Shown here in pieces: positions 30,575 to 39,806 of a stretch of 64,000 bases of DNA. The notes beneath the pieces were generated by a model. The model did not search any database, was not told where the DNA came from, and saw only the letters and a program-made list of their open reading frames with translations. Made by a program: the position numbers and the translations under genes. Each line of letters opens with the position of its first letter. Within the stretch, counting starts at the first letter, position 1. This DNA comes from Gammaproteobacteria bacterium (GTDB lineage Bacteria > Pseudomonadota > Gammaproteobacteria > Steroidobacterales > Woeseiaceae), in NCBI GenBank assembly GCA_013151645.1, contig JAADHU010000005.1, forward strand, positions 1 to 64,000. The letters are read 5' to 3'.

Positions 30575-30603
30575 TTGCCTCTTGGGCGCGCGCTTTATAC
30601 CAT
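30575..30603 (+). promoter_or_regulatory. Weak sigma-70 promoter candidate for map-glnD
   Basis: TTGCCT (30575-30580), 17 bases, TACCAT (30598-30603) faces map. Its -10 overlaps the -10 of the rpsB promoter on the other strand, so the two would exclude each other. Confidence 0.3.
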
Positions 30604-30622
30604 ACTGTCCTGCGGCCAACAA
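30594..30622 (-). promoter_or_regulatory. Sigma-70 promoter of rpsB-tsf
   Basis: On the minus strand TTGTTG (30622-30617), a 17-bp spacer and TATAAA (30599-30594) form a good housekeeping promoter. It is followed by a GC-only discriminator (GCGCGCGCCC), as expected for a stringently controlled ribosomal operon. The predicted transcript has a leader of roughly 105 bases. Confidence 0.65.
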
Positions 30623-30748
30623 CGCGGATTTTGATAAAAGGATAATTGGCGTCGTAGCGCATTATTTTCAACCTCGGGTCGATTCTGAAAAAAATGCGCT
30701 TCGACGCCGATTTCCCATCTCCAATCGACCATCCAGCAACGGAAAACC

Positions 30749-31513
30749 ATGCACGTAACCATCAAAACGCCTGAAGAACAGGAAAAAATGCGGGTCGCCG
30801 GTCACCTGGCGGCGGACGTACTCGATATGATCGGGGAATATGTCAAAGTTGGTGCCAGCACCGACGAACTCGACACCATTTGCCACCGCTATATCACGGA
30901 AGTACAGGGCGCGGTGCCCGCACCGTTGAATTACCGTGGCTTCCCGAAATCTATTTGCACGTCGATTAATCACGTTGTTTGTCATGGCATCCCGGGCGAA
31001 CGCGTGCTCAAGTCCGGCGACGTGGTGAATATCGACATTACGGTCATCAAGGATGGCTACCACGGCGATACCAGCCGCATGTTTTTTGTCGGCAAGACCA
31101 GCGTTCAGGCGGAACGACTATCGACCATTGCCTACGAAGGCATGTGGCTCGGTATTGAGCAGCTCGCGGCCGGCAAACATCTTGGCGACATCGGCCATGC
31201 GGTGCAGCAGCATGTCGAAAAGAATCGTTATTCCGTGGTTCGCGAATATTGTGGGCACGGCATCGGCCGGGGGTTCCATGAAGACCCGCAGGTGTTGCAC
31301 TACGGCCAGCCAGGAACCGGCATGGAGCTGCGCGCGGGCATGACGCTGACCGTAGAACCGATGGTAAATGCTGGCAAACGCGAGGTACGCCTGTTGCCCG
31401 ACGGCTGGACGGTGGTCACCAAGGATCACCAGCTATCGGCACAATGGGAGCACACCGTCCTGATTACCGAAAGCGGCTACGAGGTGCTCACACTCGGCGC
31501 GGAACAGCGATAA
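30749..31513 (+). CDS. map: Type I methionine aminopeptidase, 254 aa
   Basis: Removes the initiator methionine from nascent proteins. The five metal ligands are visible in order: Asp in VVNIDITVIKDGYHGDTSRMF (two Asp), His in YCGHGIGRGFHEDPQVLHYG, Glu in LTVEPMVN, and Glu in QWEHTVLIT. The N-terminus IKTPEEQEKMRVAGHLAADVLDMI is the type I form without extension. It is divergent from rpsB, as in E. coli, and 16 bp upstream of glnD. Confidence 0.97.
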   Translation: MHVTIKTPEEQEKMRVAGHLAADVLDMIGEYVKVGASTDELDTICHRYITEVQGAVPAPLNYRGFPKSICTSINHVVCHGIPGERVLKSGDVVNIDITVIKDGYHGDTSRMFFVGKTSVQAERLSTIAYEGMWLGIEQLAAGKHLGDIGHAVQQHVEKNRYSVVREYCGHGIGRGFHEDPQVLHYGQPGTGMELRAGMTLTVEPMVNAGKREVRLLPDGWTVVTKDHQLSAQWEHTVLITESGYEVLTLGAEQR

Positions 31514-31529
31514 TAAGTTCCAGTTTTCA

Positions 31530-34199
31530 ATGGTTTATGATGATTTCGCCAAACTGAACAAGAACGCTGTACTCGCGACGCTGGCGGCGGAGCTGGCGGA
31601 CGCCGGCAATTCGGTCTCGCGCCTCGGCGCGGCACTCAAGACCGCGGATGCGGCGTTGAGCAGCGACTTTCGAAACAGCACACCGATCGGCATCCTGGTG
31701 CGTTTGCGTGCACAAGTCGTCGACCGGTTATTGCTTCATTTGTGGCGCAACTGCGCGAATACGGATAACGATATCGCGCTGGTTGCGGTCGGCGGTTACG
31801 GCCGCGGGGAACTGCACCCCGGCTCCGATGTCGACATCATGCTGCTCGCAAACCGGCACCTCTCAGTGCAGACAGAACAGGTCATCTCCGAGTTCCTGAC
31901 CCGCTTGTGGGATATCGGCCTGGAAGTCGGCCACAGCGTCCGTACCGTAGCGGATTGTCGTCGTGAGGCGGAAAAAGACCTGACCGTCGCAACAACCTTG
32001 ATGGAAACAAGATTGCTGGCGGGGACCGACCAGGCCTATAACGCCATGGTAGCCACGGTTTCCGCCGATCAAATATGGCCGTCGAAACAGTTCTTCGCGG
32101 CCAAGCGCGCCGAGCAAATAGCACGGCACCATCGCTACGACGATACTGCTTACAAACTCGAACCCAATGTCAAAGGCAGCCCGGGCGGTCTGCGCGACAT
32201 TCAGATGATCGGCTGGGTGGCAAAACGACATTTCGGCGTCAATACACTCGATGAACTGGTCGAGCATCACTTTCTTACGCCGGGACAACTGCAACGCCTG
32301 CACGATGGTCAGGATTTTCTCTGGCGGGTTCGCTTCGGGCTGCATGTGCTGACCGGACGCTGCGAGGATCGCCTGCTGTTCGACCATCAGATCAACCTCG
32401 CCAAGTTGCTCGGCTATGAGGATGCGAGCTTTACACTCGCCGTCGAACAACTCATGCAGCGCTACTACCGGACGGTCATGGAACTGAGCCGCCTGAATGA
32501 AATGTTGTTGCAATTGTTTGAAGAAGCCATCTTGATGAACCCCGTTGCGACCCCGGTACCGTTAAACCGGCGCTTTGAGGTCAAAAACGATTTCCTGCAA
32601 ACGACCAGTGATGACGTGTTTGCGAACGACCCGTCGGCTTTGCTCGAACTGTTCCTGCTGTTACAGCAGCATCCGAAAATCCGCGGTGTCAGCGCGTACA
32701 CGGTCGGCCTCATTCGCAGAAACCTCAGTCTGATCGACGAGGAGTTTCGCCAGAATCCGCGCAACCATCGCTTGTTCCTCGGTATTTTGCGCGCACCCGA
32801 AGGCGTCACGCATGAATTGCGGCGCATGAACCGTTATGGCGTGCTCGGCTTGTACGTCCCGGCCTTCGGCAGAATTGTCGGCAGGATGCAGTACGATCTG
32901 TTCCATGCATACACCGTGGATGAACACACGTTGTTTGTTGTCAGTAACTTGCGCCGCTTCGCGTTGCAACGTTTCGATCATGAGTACCCGGATTGCAGTC
33001 CGTTAATGCAGTCCTTCGAAAAACCCGAAATCGTCTATCTGGCCGGCCTGTTTCACGATATTGCGAAGGGACGCGGCGGGGACCATTCGGAACTCGGCGC
33101 AGTCGACGCCGAAGCATTTTGCCTTGAACATGGTATGAGTCAATACGAGGCGCGAACGGTTGCATGGCTGGTACGCCATCACCTGATTCTGTCAACGACC
33201 GCACAAAAGAAGGATATCGGCGATCCGGATGTCATTAATGAATTCGCAGCATTGGTCGGCGACAACACACACCTCGAATATTTGTACGTGCTGACCGTAG
33301 CCGACGTTCGCGGTACGAATCCAACATTGTGGAATTCCTGGAAAGCGACCCTTTTTCATGATCTTTTTTCATTGACACGACGTGCATTCAGGCACGGCCT
33401 CGAAAATCCGATTGACCGGGAACAGCTAATTCTGGAAAAAAAGGAAGCGGTGAAACAACAGCTCCAGGGAACGGGCATTGATGCGCAGAAGATACAATCT
33501 GCCTGGGTGCAACTCACCGAAGACTATTTTCTGCGCTACCGCAAAGGTGAAATCGCGTGGCACACGGAAGTGCTGATCCGTTCAGACCTGCAATCGGAAT
33601 ACGGATTCGCTGACGTTCGTCAACAAGTGGTTGGCGATGGCATTGAGGCAATATTGTATGCGCCGCGACAAGAACACACTTTCGCCCATGCGACGGCTAT
33701 CCTGGCGGAACTCGGCATGACCATCGTCGATGCCCGTATCGTGCCGCTGGCCAATGATTTCAACCTGGACACGTATGTTTTCATGGAGACCGATGACCGC
33801 GTGCAGGTGGATGATACGCGCCTGATAAAGATTCGACGGGCGCTCACGAATATGCTGACGTCCACCGATCATCGTGCCGTCAATGTGACCCGTCGCGCGC
33901 CTCGCAAAGTGCGCCTGTTTTCCACCAAAACAACGGTTAGCTTCGATCAGGATCTGGCTGGCCGACATACCATCATGGATCTTGTCGCCGCCGACCGGCC
34001 CGGACTTCTCAGCACCATCGGCCGAATTTTCATTGAACGGCGCATCGACACCCTGACAGCGAAGATCATGACGATCGGTGAGCGTGCCGAGGACGCCTTT
34101 TACATCGTCGATGATCGAGGCGCGCCGTTAAGCGATGCACTCTGCGACAAACTTCGCGGCCAGCTCGTCGCCAGGCTCGATTCTGAGTCGCTGGACTAG
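31530..34199 (+). CDS. glnD: Bifunctional [protein-PII] uridylyltransferase/uridylyl-removing enzyme GlnD, 889 aa
   Basis: Nitrogen sensor that adds or removes UMP on PII proteins in response to glutamine. The nucleotidyltransferase domain has VAVGGYGRGELHPGSDVDIMLL (active-site G-S-D-V-D). It is followed by a GlnD linker (KGSPGGLRDIQMIGWVAKRHFG). The HD domain reads LAGLFHDIAKGRGGDHSELGAVDA, with WLVRHHLILSTTAQKKDI. Two C-terminal ACT domains follow (EHTFAHATAILAELGMTIVDARI and DRPGLLSTIGRIFIERRIDTLTAKI). Full length. Its TAG stop (34197-34199) is also the first trinucleotide of a MITE-like repeat. Confidence 0.97.
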   Translation: MVYDDFAKLNKNAVLATLAAELADAGNSVSRLGAALKTADAALSSDFRNSTPIGILVRLRAQVVDRLLLHLWRNCANTDNDIALVAVGGYGRGELHPGSDVDIMLLANRHLSVQTEQVISEFLTRLWDIGLEVGHSVRTVADCRREAEKDLTVATTLMETRLLAGTDQAYNAMVATVSADQIWPSKQFFAAKRAEQIARHHRYDDTAYKLEPNVKGSPGGLRDIQMIGWVAKRHFGVNTLDELVEHHFLTPGQLQRLHDGQDFLWRVRFGLHVLTGRCEDRLLFDHQINLAKLLGYEDASFTLAVEQLMQRYYRTVMELSRLNEMLLQLFEEAILMNPVATPVPLNRRFEVKNDFLQTTSDDVFANDPSALLELFLLLQQHPKIRGVSAYTVGLIRRNLSLIDEEFRQNPRNHRLFLGILRAPEGVTHELRRMNRYGVLGLYVPAFGRIVGRMQYDLFHAYTVDEHTLFVVSNLRRFALQRFDHEYPDCSPLMQSFEKPEIVYLAGLFHDIAKGRGGDHSELGAVDAEAFCLEHGMSQYEARTVAWLVRHHLILSTTAQKKDIGDPDVINEFAALVGDNTHLEYLYVLTVADVRGTNPTLWNSWKATLFHDLFSLTRRAFRHGLENPIDREQLILEKKEAVKQQLQGTGIDAQKIQSAWVQLTEDYFLRYRKGEIAWHTEVLIRSDLQSEYGFADVRQQVVGDGIEAILYAPRQEHTFAHATAILAELGMTIVDARIVPLANDFNLDTYVFMETDDRVQVDDTRLIKIRRALTNMLTSTDHRAVNVTRRAPRKVRLFSTKTTVSFDQDLAGRHTIMDLVAADRPGLLSTIGRIFIERRIDTLTAKIMTIGERAEDAFYIVDDRGAPLSDALCDKLRGQLVARLDSESLD

Positions 34200-34360
34200 C
34201 AATCTGTTGAAAAAACTACCCATGGTATTTTCAACACCCTAATTCGAAAAACGTGGTTTTCGAATTGCTCACATATTCAATGGCTTGCATCCATCGAAAA
34301 TAACGGTACCTCCCTGTACCGTATGCAGCCTGTGGGAAAACGGTGTTTTTCGACGGTCTG
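34200..34360. repeat. MITE-like palindromic element, copy 1 (long form)
   Basis: About 160 bp directly after the glnD stop. The left end (CAATCTGTTGAAAAA) and right end (TTTTTCGACGGTCTG) are imperfect inverted repeats. Inside are three hairpins: ATTCGAAAA...TTTTCGAAT, ATGGCTTGCATCCAT, and ACGGTAC-ctccct-GTACCGT. It is similar throughout to 42249-42410. It has no coding capacity. Nothing further is recognisable in 34361-34545 apart from the ribosome binding site of the next gene. Confidence 0.85.
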
Positions 34361-34545
34361 CAGCTTGTTTTCCCTGGACAAAATTCGCTCAAAGCGCGAT
34401 CCCGGAGAAACTTCAATGGATCGGCATACGCTTGAACCGATAGCAGTTGCGTTCCGGCCGAAAAGCACGTACATATCTACCGTTGCACCGGCCCAACGGA
34501 CGTTCTTTGGCTGCTGTGTGCGAACTCAATCTTTAAGGAATTGAT

Positions 34546-34896
34546 TTGTTTAAGCTCTTTGGAATTTCGAGCTGCGACTCTTGTCGCAAAGCCAGGAAAT
34601 GGCTGCAAGACAAATCGATTGATTTCCAGTTCCACGATTTGCGCAAAGACGGGCTGGACGTGCAAATACTGGAGCGTTGGATGAACCGCATGGATTGGCA
34701 GAAATTTCTCAATACACGCAGCCTGACATGGAGAAAAATTCCGGAAGTCGATCGGGCGGAAATGACGAAAAATCGCGCCGTCTCATTGATGCTGGAGCAT
34801 CCTACGCTCGTCAAGCGACCGGTACTGGAATGCAAACAATTTATTGCTGTCGGTTTCTCACCCGAAAACTACGAGAAAATCTTCGCCCGGCTATAG
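34546..34896 (+). CDS. ArsC/Spx-family reductase-like protein (YffB type), 116 aa
   Basis: Thioredoxin-fold protein of the ArsC/Spx family. It begins LFGISSCDSCRKARKWL, where Cys-X-X-Cys replaces the Cys-Asp-Thr-X-Lys form of classic YffB. LRKDGLDVQILERWMNRMDWQKFLN and the resistance-type motif HPTLVKRPVLE (the R-P pair) complete the family pattern. The start is a TTG at 34546 with AAGGAA five bases upstream. In E. coli and Pseudomonas this gene sits next to dapE, so it is probably the same ortholog; here phosphate genes separate the two. Function is unknown in the family (thiol reductase-like, possibly glutathione-linked). Its TAG stop starts a short repeat. Confidence 0.85.
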   Translation: MFKLFGISSCDSCRKARKWLQDKSIDFQFHDLRKDGLDVQILERWMNRMDWQKFLNTRSLTWRKIPEVDRAEMTKNRAVSLMLEHPTLVKRPVLECKQFIAVGFSPENYEKIFARL

Positions 34897-34937
34897 CAGC
34901 CTGTTGAAAACATCATGGATGGTTTTTCAAACGACGG
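34897..34937. repeat. MITE-like element, short form
   Basis: After the TAG stop of the ArsC-like gene comes CAGCCTGTTGAAAACATC, then ATGGATGGTTTTTCAAACG. This is essentially the left terminal hairpin of the longer elements at 34200 and 42249. It may serve as terminator between two convergent units (this gene and pstB). Confidence 0.65.
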
Positions 34938-34959
34938 TTAGTCGCCCCGTCATCAACGA

Positions 34960-35901
34960 TCAACCGATACGCCCGGTAATATAATCTTCGGTCAACTTGT
35001 GCTGCGGATTGGTAAAGACCCTGTTTGTCTCATCCACTTCAATCAGCATACCAAGGTGAAAATACGCAACTCGCTGCGATACCCGGGCCGCCTGCTGCAT
35101 CGAATGCGTTACGATTACAATCGCATAGTTCTTCGATAGCTCATCAATCAAATCCTCGATACGCGCGGTGGCAATAGGGTCAAGTGCTGAACAAGGTTCG
35201 TCCATAAGGATGACCTCGGGATTCACAGCAATAGTGCGTGCGATACACAAGCGTTGTTGCTGGCCACCCGAAAGGCTGGTGCCAGGATCATCGAAACGAT
35301 CGCGAACTTCCTTCAGAAGACCGGCCCGGTCCAGCGAGGTGTGGACGATATGATCCAGCTCTGACCGATCCGCCGCCAGACCATGAATGCGGGGTCCGTA
35401 AGCGACGTTGTCGTAGATGCTTTTTGGAAACGGATTGGGTTTTTGGAAAACCATGCCGACGCGGGCACGAAGTGCGACCGGATCGAGTTCCCTGCTGTAA
35501 ATATCCTGACCACCTAGCGTTATCCGACCCGTCACGATTGCTGACTCGATGGAGTCATTCATGCGGTTCAGGCAACGGAGAAAGGTCGATTTACCGCAAC
35601 CCGACGGACCGATCAAAGCGACCACCTCGTTGCGCCCGATCTCCAGCGTTATGTCCCGGATCGCGTGATTGCTCCCGTAACGAACATTGACGTCCTCAGC
35701 GACGACGTAGGCGTCTTGTGCTTTGACATCACCGACAGTGCGCCCGGAAAGCTCGGTCAACTGCACCGGCGCGCCCGCCGCTGCCTCCCTCGGAACCTCA
35801 ACGCCGACAACCGACCTTGGCTGCAAATCAATCCCGGACGGCACCGCGCCTGTCCCATCGTTATCGATTGATTTCAAAGCTAGTGCTCCTGTTGCTGTCA
35901 T
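34960..35901 (-). CDS. pstB: Phosphate ABC transporter ATP-binding protein PstB, 313 aa
   Basis: ATPase of the high-affinity phosphate importer. Walker [10 protein letters not shown], the Q-loop [20 protein letters not shown], signature [14 protein letters not shown] and Walker [16 protein letters not shown] are all intact, and [13 protein letters not shown] is PstB-specific. The protein has about 65 extra N-terminal residues without domain character before the usual start ([16 protein letters not shown]). Either the true start is further in or the extension is real; no better ATG lies nearby. It follows pstA by 22 bp at the end of the pstSCAB operon. Confidence 0.96.
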   Translation of the reverse strand: MTATGALALKSIDNDGTGAVPSGIDLQPRSVVGVEVPREAAAGAPVQLTELSGRTVGDVKAQDAYVVAEDVNVRYGSNHAIRDITLEIGRNEVVALIGPSGCGKSTFLRCLNRMNDSIESAIVTGRITLGGQDIYSRELDPVALRARVGMVFQKPNPFPKSIYDNVAYGPRIHGLAADRSELDHIVHTSLDRAGLLKEVRDRFDDPGTSLSGGQQQRLCIARTIAVNPEVILMDEPCSALDPIATARIEDLIDELSKNYAIVIVTHSMQQAARVSQRVAYFHLGMLIEVDETNRVFTNPQHKLTEDYITGRIG

Positions 35902-35923
35902 GATGGGCGCTCGTGCATTTGAG

Positions 35924-37207
35924 CTACCACTGTCGTTCCACGCGTCGTCGCATGATAACTGCCGCCAGATTCATAAGCAGCAAAAAACCCAGTAAAACGA
36001 TAATGGCCGCCGCCGTACGTTCCGCGAACGCGCGCTCCGGACTGTCCGCCCATAAATATATCTGTACCGGTAGTGCCGTGGCAGGATCGGTAAAGCCAGC
36101 CGGCACATCGACGATGAACGCCACCATGCCGATCATAAGCAAGGGTGCCGATTCACCCAGCGCACGACTCATGCCGATGATTGCCCCGGTGAGCATGCCC
36201 GGTAGTGCCAGCGGCAAAACGTGGTGTGCGACCACCTGCATTCGTGAAGCTCCCAGTCCCGTGGCCGCTTCACGAATCGACGGCGGGACAGCCTTAATGG
36301 CGGCTCGGGATGCGATGATGATCACCGGCAAGGTAATCAACGCAAGTACCAGTCCACCCACCAGTGAAGACGATCGGGGTACGCCGATCCAGTTAATAAA
36401 CACGGCCAACCCAAGCAAGCCGAATACGATCGATGGAACCGCAGCCAGATTGTTTATATTGACTTCGACCAGGTCTGCCCAGAAGTTTCGTGGTGCAAAC
36501 TCTTCCAGGTAAATGGCCGTTGCAACGCCGACGGGAAAGGCAATCAGGATGGTGATCAATAGCATGTAGACTGAACCCATCAGCGCACCACGAATACCGG
36601 ACAGTTCCGGTTCACGGGAATCGCCGTTCGAAAACAGCGCACTGTTGAAACGACTCACCAGACGATCCTTTTCGATCAGGCGATCAACCCACTCGATTTG
36701 CCGGTCCGACAACGGCCGCTGCGACTGTTCCAGATCGCGGTCGATATTGCCCTTGAGCAGCATGTCGACATCCGCAGAAACCGGCAGCAACATCTTCAGC
36801 GTGGAGCCAAGCAAGTCCGGATTCTTCGCGATCGTGTCTTTTACCTGGTATGCGGCTCCGATACTCAGGAGGCGATTCATTTCGCGACGATCGCGCCGGC
36901 CATTGACATCGCCAAGCTCACGTCGCAGCGCCTGGCGAACAACGGCATCGAAGTCAGCGTAATCGATATCGAACGGCCCGTCCGGCGCCAGCAATTCCCG
37001 GGACAATTCGATATTGAGAATAATGTGCGTCTGCTTGAAGGCCGATGCTCCCTGAGACGCCAGCGTTGCGAAAAAGGTAATGAGAAATACCAGACCAACG
37101 GCGGTCGACAGTAAACCCAGGGTGCGAAACACGCGGTCTTTTCTGCGCCGTTTGGCCAAACCCGCTTCGACAATTTCGCGCGTCATGGACTTGCTTCGCA
37201 CATTCAT
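35924..37207 (-). CDS. pstA: Phosphate ABC transporter permease PstA, long form, 427 aa
   Basis: Inner-membrane permease with the BPD-transport domain in its C-terminal half ([29 protein letters not shown] ... [48 protein letters not shown]). The EAA loop is intact. Between the first helix ([20 protein letters not shown]) and the rest is an inserted soluble region of roughly 150 residues, making it far longer than the 296-residue E. coli protein. pstC stop and pstA start share one base (TAATG). Confidence 0.95.
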   Translation of the reverse strand: MNVRSKSMTREIVEAGLAKRRRKDRVFRTLGLLSTAVGLVFLITFFATLASQGASAFKQTHIILNIELSRELLAPDGPFDIDYADFDAVVRQALRRELGDVNGRRDRREMNRLLSIGAAYQVKDTIAKNPDLLGSTLKMLLPVSADVDMLLKGNIDRDLEQSQRPLSDRQIEWVDRLIEKDRLVSRFNSALFSNGDSREPELSGIRGALMGSVYMLLITILIAFPVGVATAIYLEEFAPRNFWADLVEVNINNLAAVPSIVFGLLGLAVFINWIGVPRSSSLVGGLVLALITLPVIIIASRAAIKAVPPSIREAATGLGASRMQVVAHHVLPLALPGMLTGAIIGMSRALGESAPLLMIGMVAFIVDVPAGFTDPATALPVQIYLWADSPERAFAERTAAAIIVLLGFLLLMNLAAVIMRRRVERQW

Positions 37208-38595
37208 TATTCGTACTGCTCGCGATACTTTCGAACGACGTGCAGGCCGACAATATTGAGACCAAGGGTGACGACGAAGAGCATCAGGCTTAACGCGAAA
37301 GCAGCCAGCGTTTTTGCGCTATCGAATTCCTGATCGCCGACCAGCAAAGTGACGATTTGTACAGTGACGGTAGTTACCGCATGAAACGGATTGGCGGTGA
37401 GATTGGCCGCCAGACCCGCCGCCATCACCACAATCATCGTCTCGCCGATAGCACGGGATACCGCCAGCAAAATACCACCGACAATACCCGGCAACGCGGC
37501 CGGCAAGATAATCTGCAACACTGTCTCGGACCGGGTCGCGCCCAAAGCAAGCGCACCATCGCGCATCGCTCGCGGAACCGCTTTGATCGCGTCGTCCGAA
37601 AGCGACGATACAACCGGAATAATCATGATACCCATCACCAGACCGGCCGCGAGAGCGCTTTCCGATGCAACGCTGAGCCCGACAGCCTCACCTGCTCTGC
37701 GAATCGCCGGCGCCATCGTCAGAGCCGCAAAAAAGCCGTAAACGACAGTCGGCACGCCGGCGAGAATCTCGAGCAGCGGTTTGGCGATTTCGCGGAATCG
37801 GGTCGACGAAAATTCTGCCAGGTAAATCGCCGTCATCAGGCCGACAGGTACCGCGACCAGCATGGCAATGACCGTGATCAGCAAGGTACCGGCAAACAGG
37901 GGCACCGCACCGAAACTACCTGATGACCCGACCTGGTCGACCCGCATCGCGGTTTGCGGGCTCCAGTTAAGGCCGAACAGGAACTCCGAAACGGGTATCT
38001 CGCGAAAAAAGCGAATGGCCTCAAACAGCACCGAGAAAACGATGCCAATCGTCGTCAGGATAGCGACACTCGATGCCGCCATCAGCGCGACCGTCAACAT
38101 GCGTTCGACTTTGGTTCTCGCACGAAAATCGGCCCTGATCTTGCGCCAGGCGAACACACCGCCAAGAAACGCGATGCCGAGACAAGTCGCCGCCAGCAAC
38201 TGCCGGCTCGCCGTAGAATACGCCACGAAGCGGGCCGCATTTTCGCTCAGTAAGCCGTTAACCTTGCCAGAAACGACGTCACCAATCGCGAGATTCTGAA
38301 TATTGTTGAGCAGTAAATCGAGTTGACCCGACGACATCGACCGTTCAGCTTCCGGAAGATGTCGAACGATAAGCGCCATGATGATTTTCGGTTCAACCAG
38401 AAGCCAGACCAGGAGCACCGCCAGCGCCGGCAAAAGCGTACGAATGAGCACGAAATACCCATGGTACGCAGGCAGCGAATGCAGCTGCGGCAACCGGTGC
38501 TGACCGCCGACGACCCGCAACGACCGTTGCGTGCCGAAATAATAGGCTGCGGCTGAAGCGCTGCCTAATAACAAAATAATGGTGGTCAACTGCAC
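37207..38595 (-). CDS. pstC: Phosphate ABC transporter permease PstC, long form, 462 aa
   Basis: Partner permease of PstA. The C-terminal BPD domain contains LFAGTLLITVIAMLVAVPVGLMTAIYLAEFSS, AGVPTVVYGFFAALTM, and the EAA loop DGALALGATRSETVLQIILPAALPGIVGGILLAVSRAIGETMIVVMAAG. The first third holds extra hydrophobic segments and a soluble stretch absent in the 319-residue E. coli protein. It starts with GTG at 38595, 16 bases after pstS. Confidence 0.95.
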   Translation of the reverse strand: MQLTTIILLLGSASAAAYYFGTQRSLRVVGGQHRLPQLHSLPAYHGYFVLIRTLLPALAVLLVWLLVEPKIIMALIVRHLPEAERSMSSGQLDLLLNNIQNLAIGDVVSGKVNGLLSENAARFVAYSTASRQLLAATCLGIAFLGGVFAWRKIRADFRARTKVERMLTVALMAASSVAILTTIGIVFSVLFEAIRFFREIPVSEFLFGLNWSPQTAMRVDQVGSSGSFGAVPLFAGTLLITVIAMLVAVPVGLMTAIYLAEFSSTRFREIAKPLLEILAGVPTVVYGFFAALTMAPAIRRAGEAVGLSVASESALAAGLVMGIMIIPVVSSLSDDAIKAVPRAMRDGALALGATRSETVLQIILPAALPGIVGGILLAVSRAIGETMIVVMAAGLAANLTANPFHAVTTVTVQIVTLLVGDQEFDSAKTLAAFALSLMLFVVTLGLNIVGLHVVRKYREQYE

Positions 38596-38611
38596 TTTAG
38601 AGGTATCCGGA

Positions 38612-39685
38612 TTACGGGCTTTCCAGTTCCGCCAGTCTGATCGGGGTCAATGTTCGCACCGCGGCCGCGACATTCTCTCGTTCTTCCACTGGCATCGGAA
38701 TTAACCCGCGATCTGTCAAGTAACCTTCCTCTCCCCAGGCTTTGTCACTGGTAAACTCCCGCAAAAACCTGTCCAGGCCGGGAATAACATCGACGTGCGC
38801 TTTCTTGACATAGAAAAACAAGGGGCGAGATACCGGGTAGGATGCATCGGCAATCGCCTCGAACGTTGGCACGACGCCATCAATGGCAGCACCTTTCACT
38901 TTCTCGGCATTCTGATCAAGGAAGCTGAAGCCGAAAATACCGAATGCCGTTGGATTCGCCAGCAGTTTTTGTACGATTAGATTGTCGTTTTCACCGGCCT
39001 CAACGTAAGCACCGTCTTCCCGAATCGTCTGGCATATCGCTTTATATCGATTCTTGTCCCGGTTCTTCAGCACGCTGATCCACGGAATGGTCTGACAACC
39101 GCCTTCCATGGCCAGTTCAACAAAGGCATCCCGCGTACCCGAGGTTGGCGGAGGACCGAGCACCTCAATTTTTTGCGCCGGCAGACTCGCGTCGATATCA
39201 CTCCACATGACATGAGGATTGGGTACCAGCTCACCCTCAATTTCCCCTGGAATGTCTTTGGCAAGCGCCAGAAAAATCATTCTGCGCGACAATTTGAGCA
39301 ACGCAGAATTCCGCGCGTTGGCGATAACGATGCCGTCGTAGCCGAATTTGACTTCCACAATATCTTCAACGCCATTGGCCTGACACGCTTGGGCTTCCGA
39401 GCGCTTGATCGCACGCGACGCATTGGTTACGTCCGGAAAGTCGACGCCCACGCCTTCGCAGAACAGTTTAAAGCCACCTCCGGATCCGGTGGATTCAACT
39501 TTCGGTGTCTTGAAATGACTGCCCCGGCCAAAACGCTCAGCGACGACGGTCGAAAACGGATAGACCGTCGAGGAACCGACAATATAAATGTAGTCACGAT
39601 TCGCTTGTGCGAACGCATTTTCGGACATAACGACCGCTAGCATACCGCTCAAAAAAATCGCCCATGCAATGCTTTTGATTGTCAC
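38612..39685 (-). CDS. pstS: Periplasmic phosphate-binding protein PstS, 357 aa
   Basis: Substrate-binding protein of the importer. The signal is IKSIAWAIFLSGMLAVVMSENAFA, cut before QANRD. The phosphate site is recognisable: VGSSTVYPFS at the start, VESTGSGGGFKLFC, then NASRAIKRSE, and PPPTSGTRDAF. The C-terminal region FLREFTSDKAWGEEGYLTDRGLIPMP is typical of the longer SphX/PstS group. A GTG start at 39685 follows GGAGGAAA. A Pho box lies 63-80 bp upstream. Confidence 0.95.
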   Translation of the reverse strand: MTIKSIAWAIFLSGMLAVVMSENAFAQANRDYIYIVGSSTVYPFSTVVAERFGRGSHFKTPKVESTGSGGGFKLFCEGVGVDFPDVTNASRAIKRSEAQACQANGVEDIVEVKFGYDGIVIANARNSALLKLSRRMIFLALAKDIPGEIEGELVPNPHVMWSDIDASLPAQKIEVLGPPPTSGTRDAFVELAMEGGCQTIPWISVLKNRDKNRYKAICQTIREDGAYVEAGENDNLIVQKLLANPTAFGIFGFSFLDQNAEKVKGAAIDGVVPTFEAIADASYPVSRPLFFYVKKAHVDVIPGLDRFLREFTSDKAWGEEGYLTDRGLIPMPVEERENVAAAVRTLTPIRLAELESP

Positions 39686-39747
39686 TTTGGTGTTTCCTCC
39701 AAACAGGGTCAGGATCAGTTAAGATTGGCCATAGCTTAGCGGCCAAT

Positions 39748-39765
39748 TGTTACCGATTTGTTGCA
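39748..39765 (-). promoter_or_regulatory. Pho box upstream of pstS
   Basis: On the minus strand TGCAACA-AATC-GGTAACA: two 7-bp half sites with 4 bp between them, the 11-bp repeat expected for PhoB binding. Position fits regulation of pstSCAB; the site also lies within 60 bp of dapE on the other strand. Confidence 0.65.
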
Positions 39766-39806
39766 TTCGGCAAGATCAGATTCACTCACCTGCGGAAAAA
39801 CCATCA

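Noticed and set aside
34361-34545. tRNA or small RNA gene after the glnD repeat
   Set aside because: No cloverleaf or GGTTC-type T-loop is visible. The stretch seems to be plain spacer.
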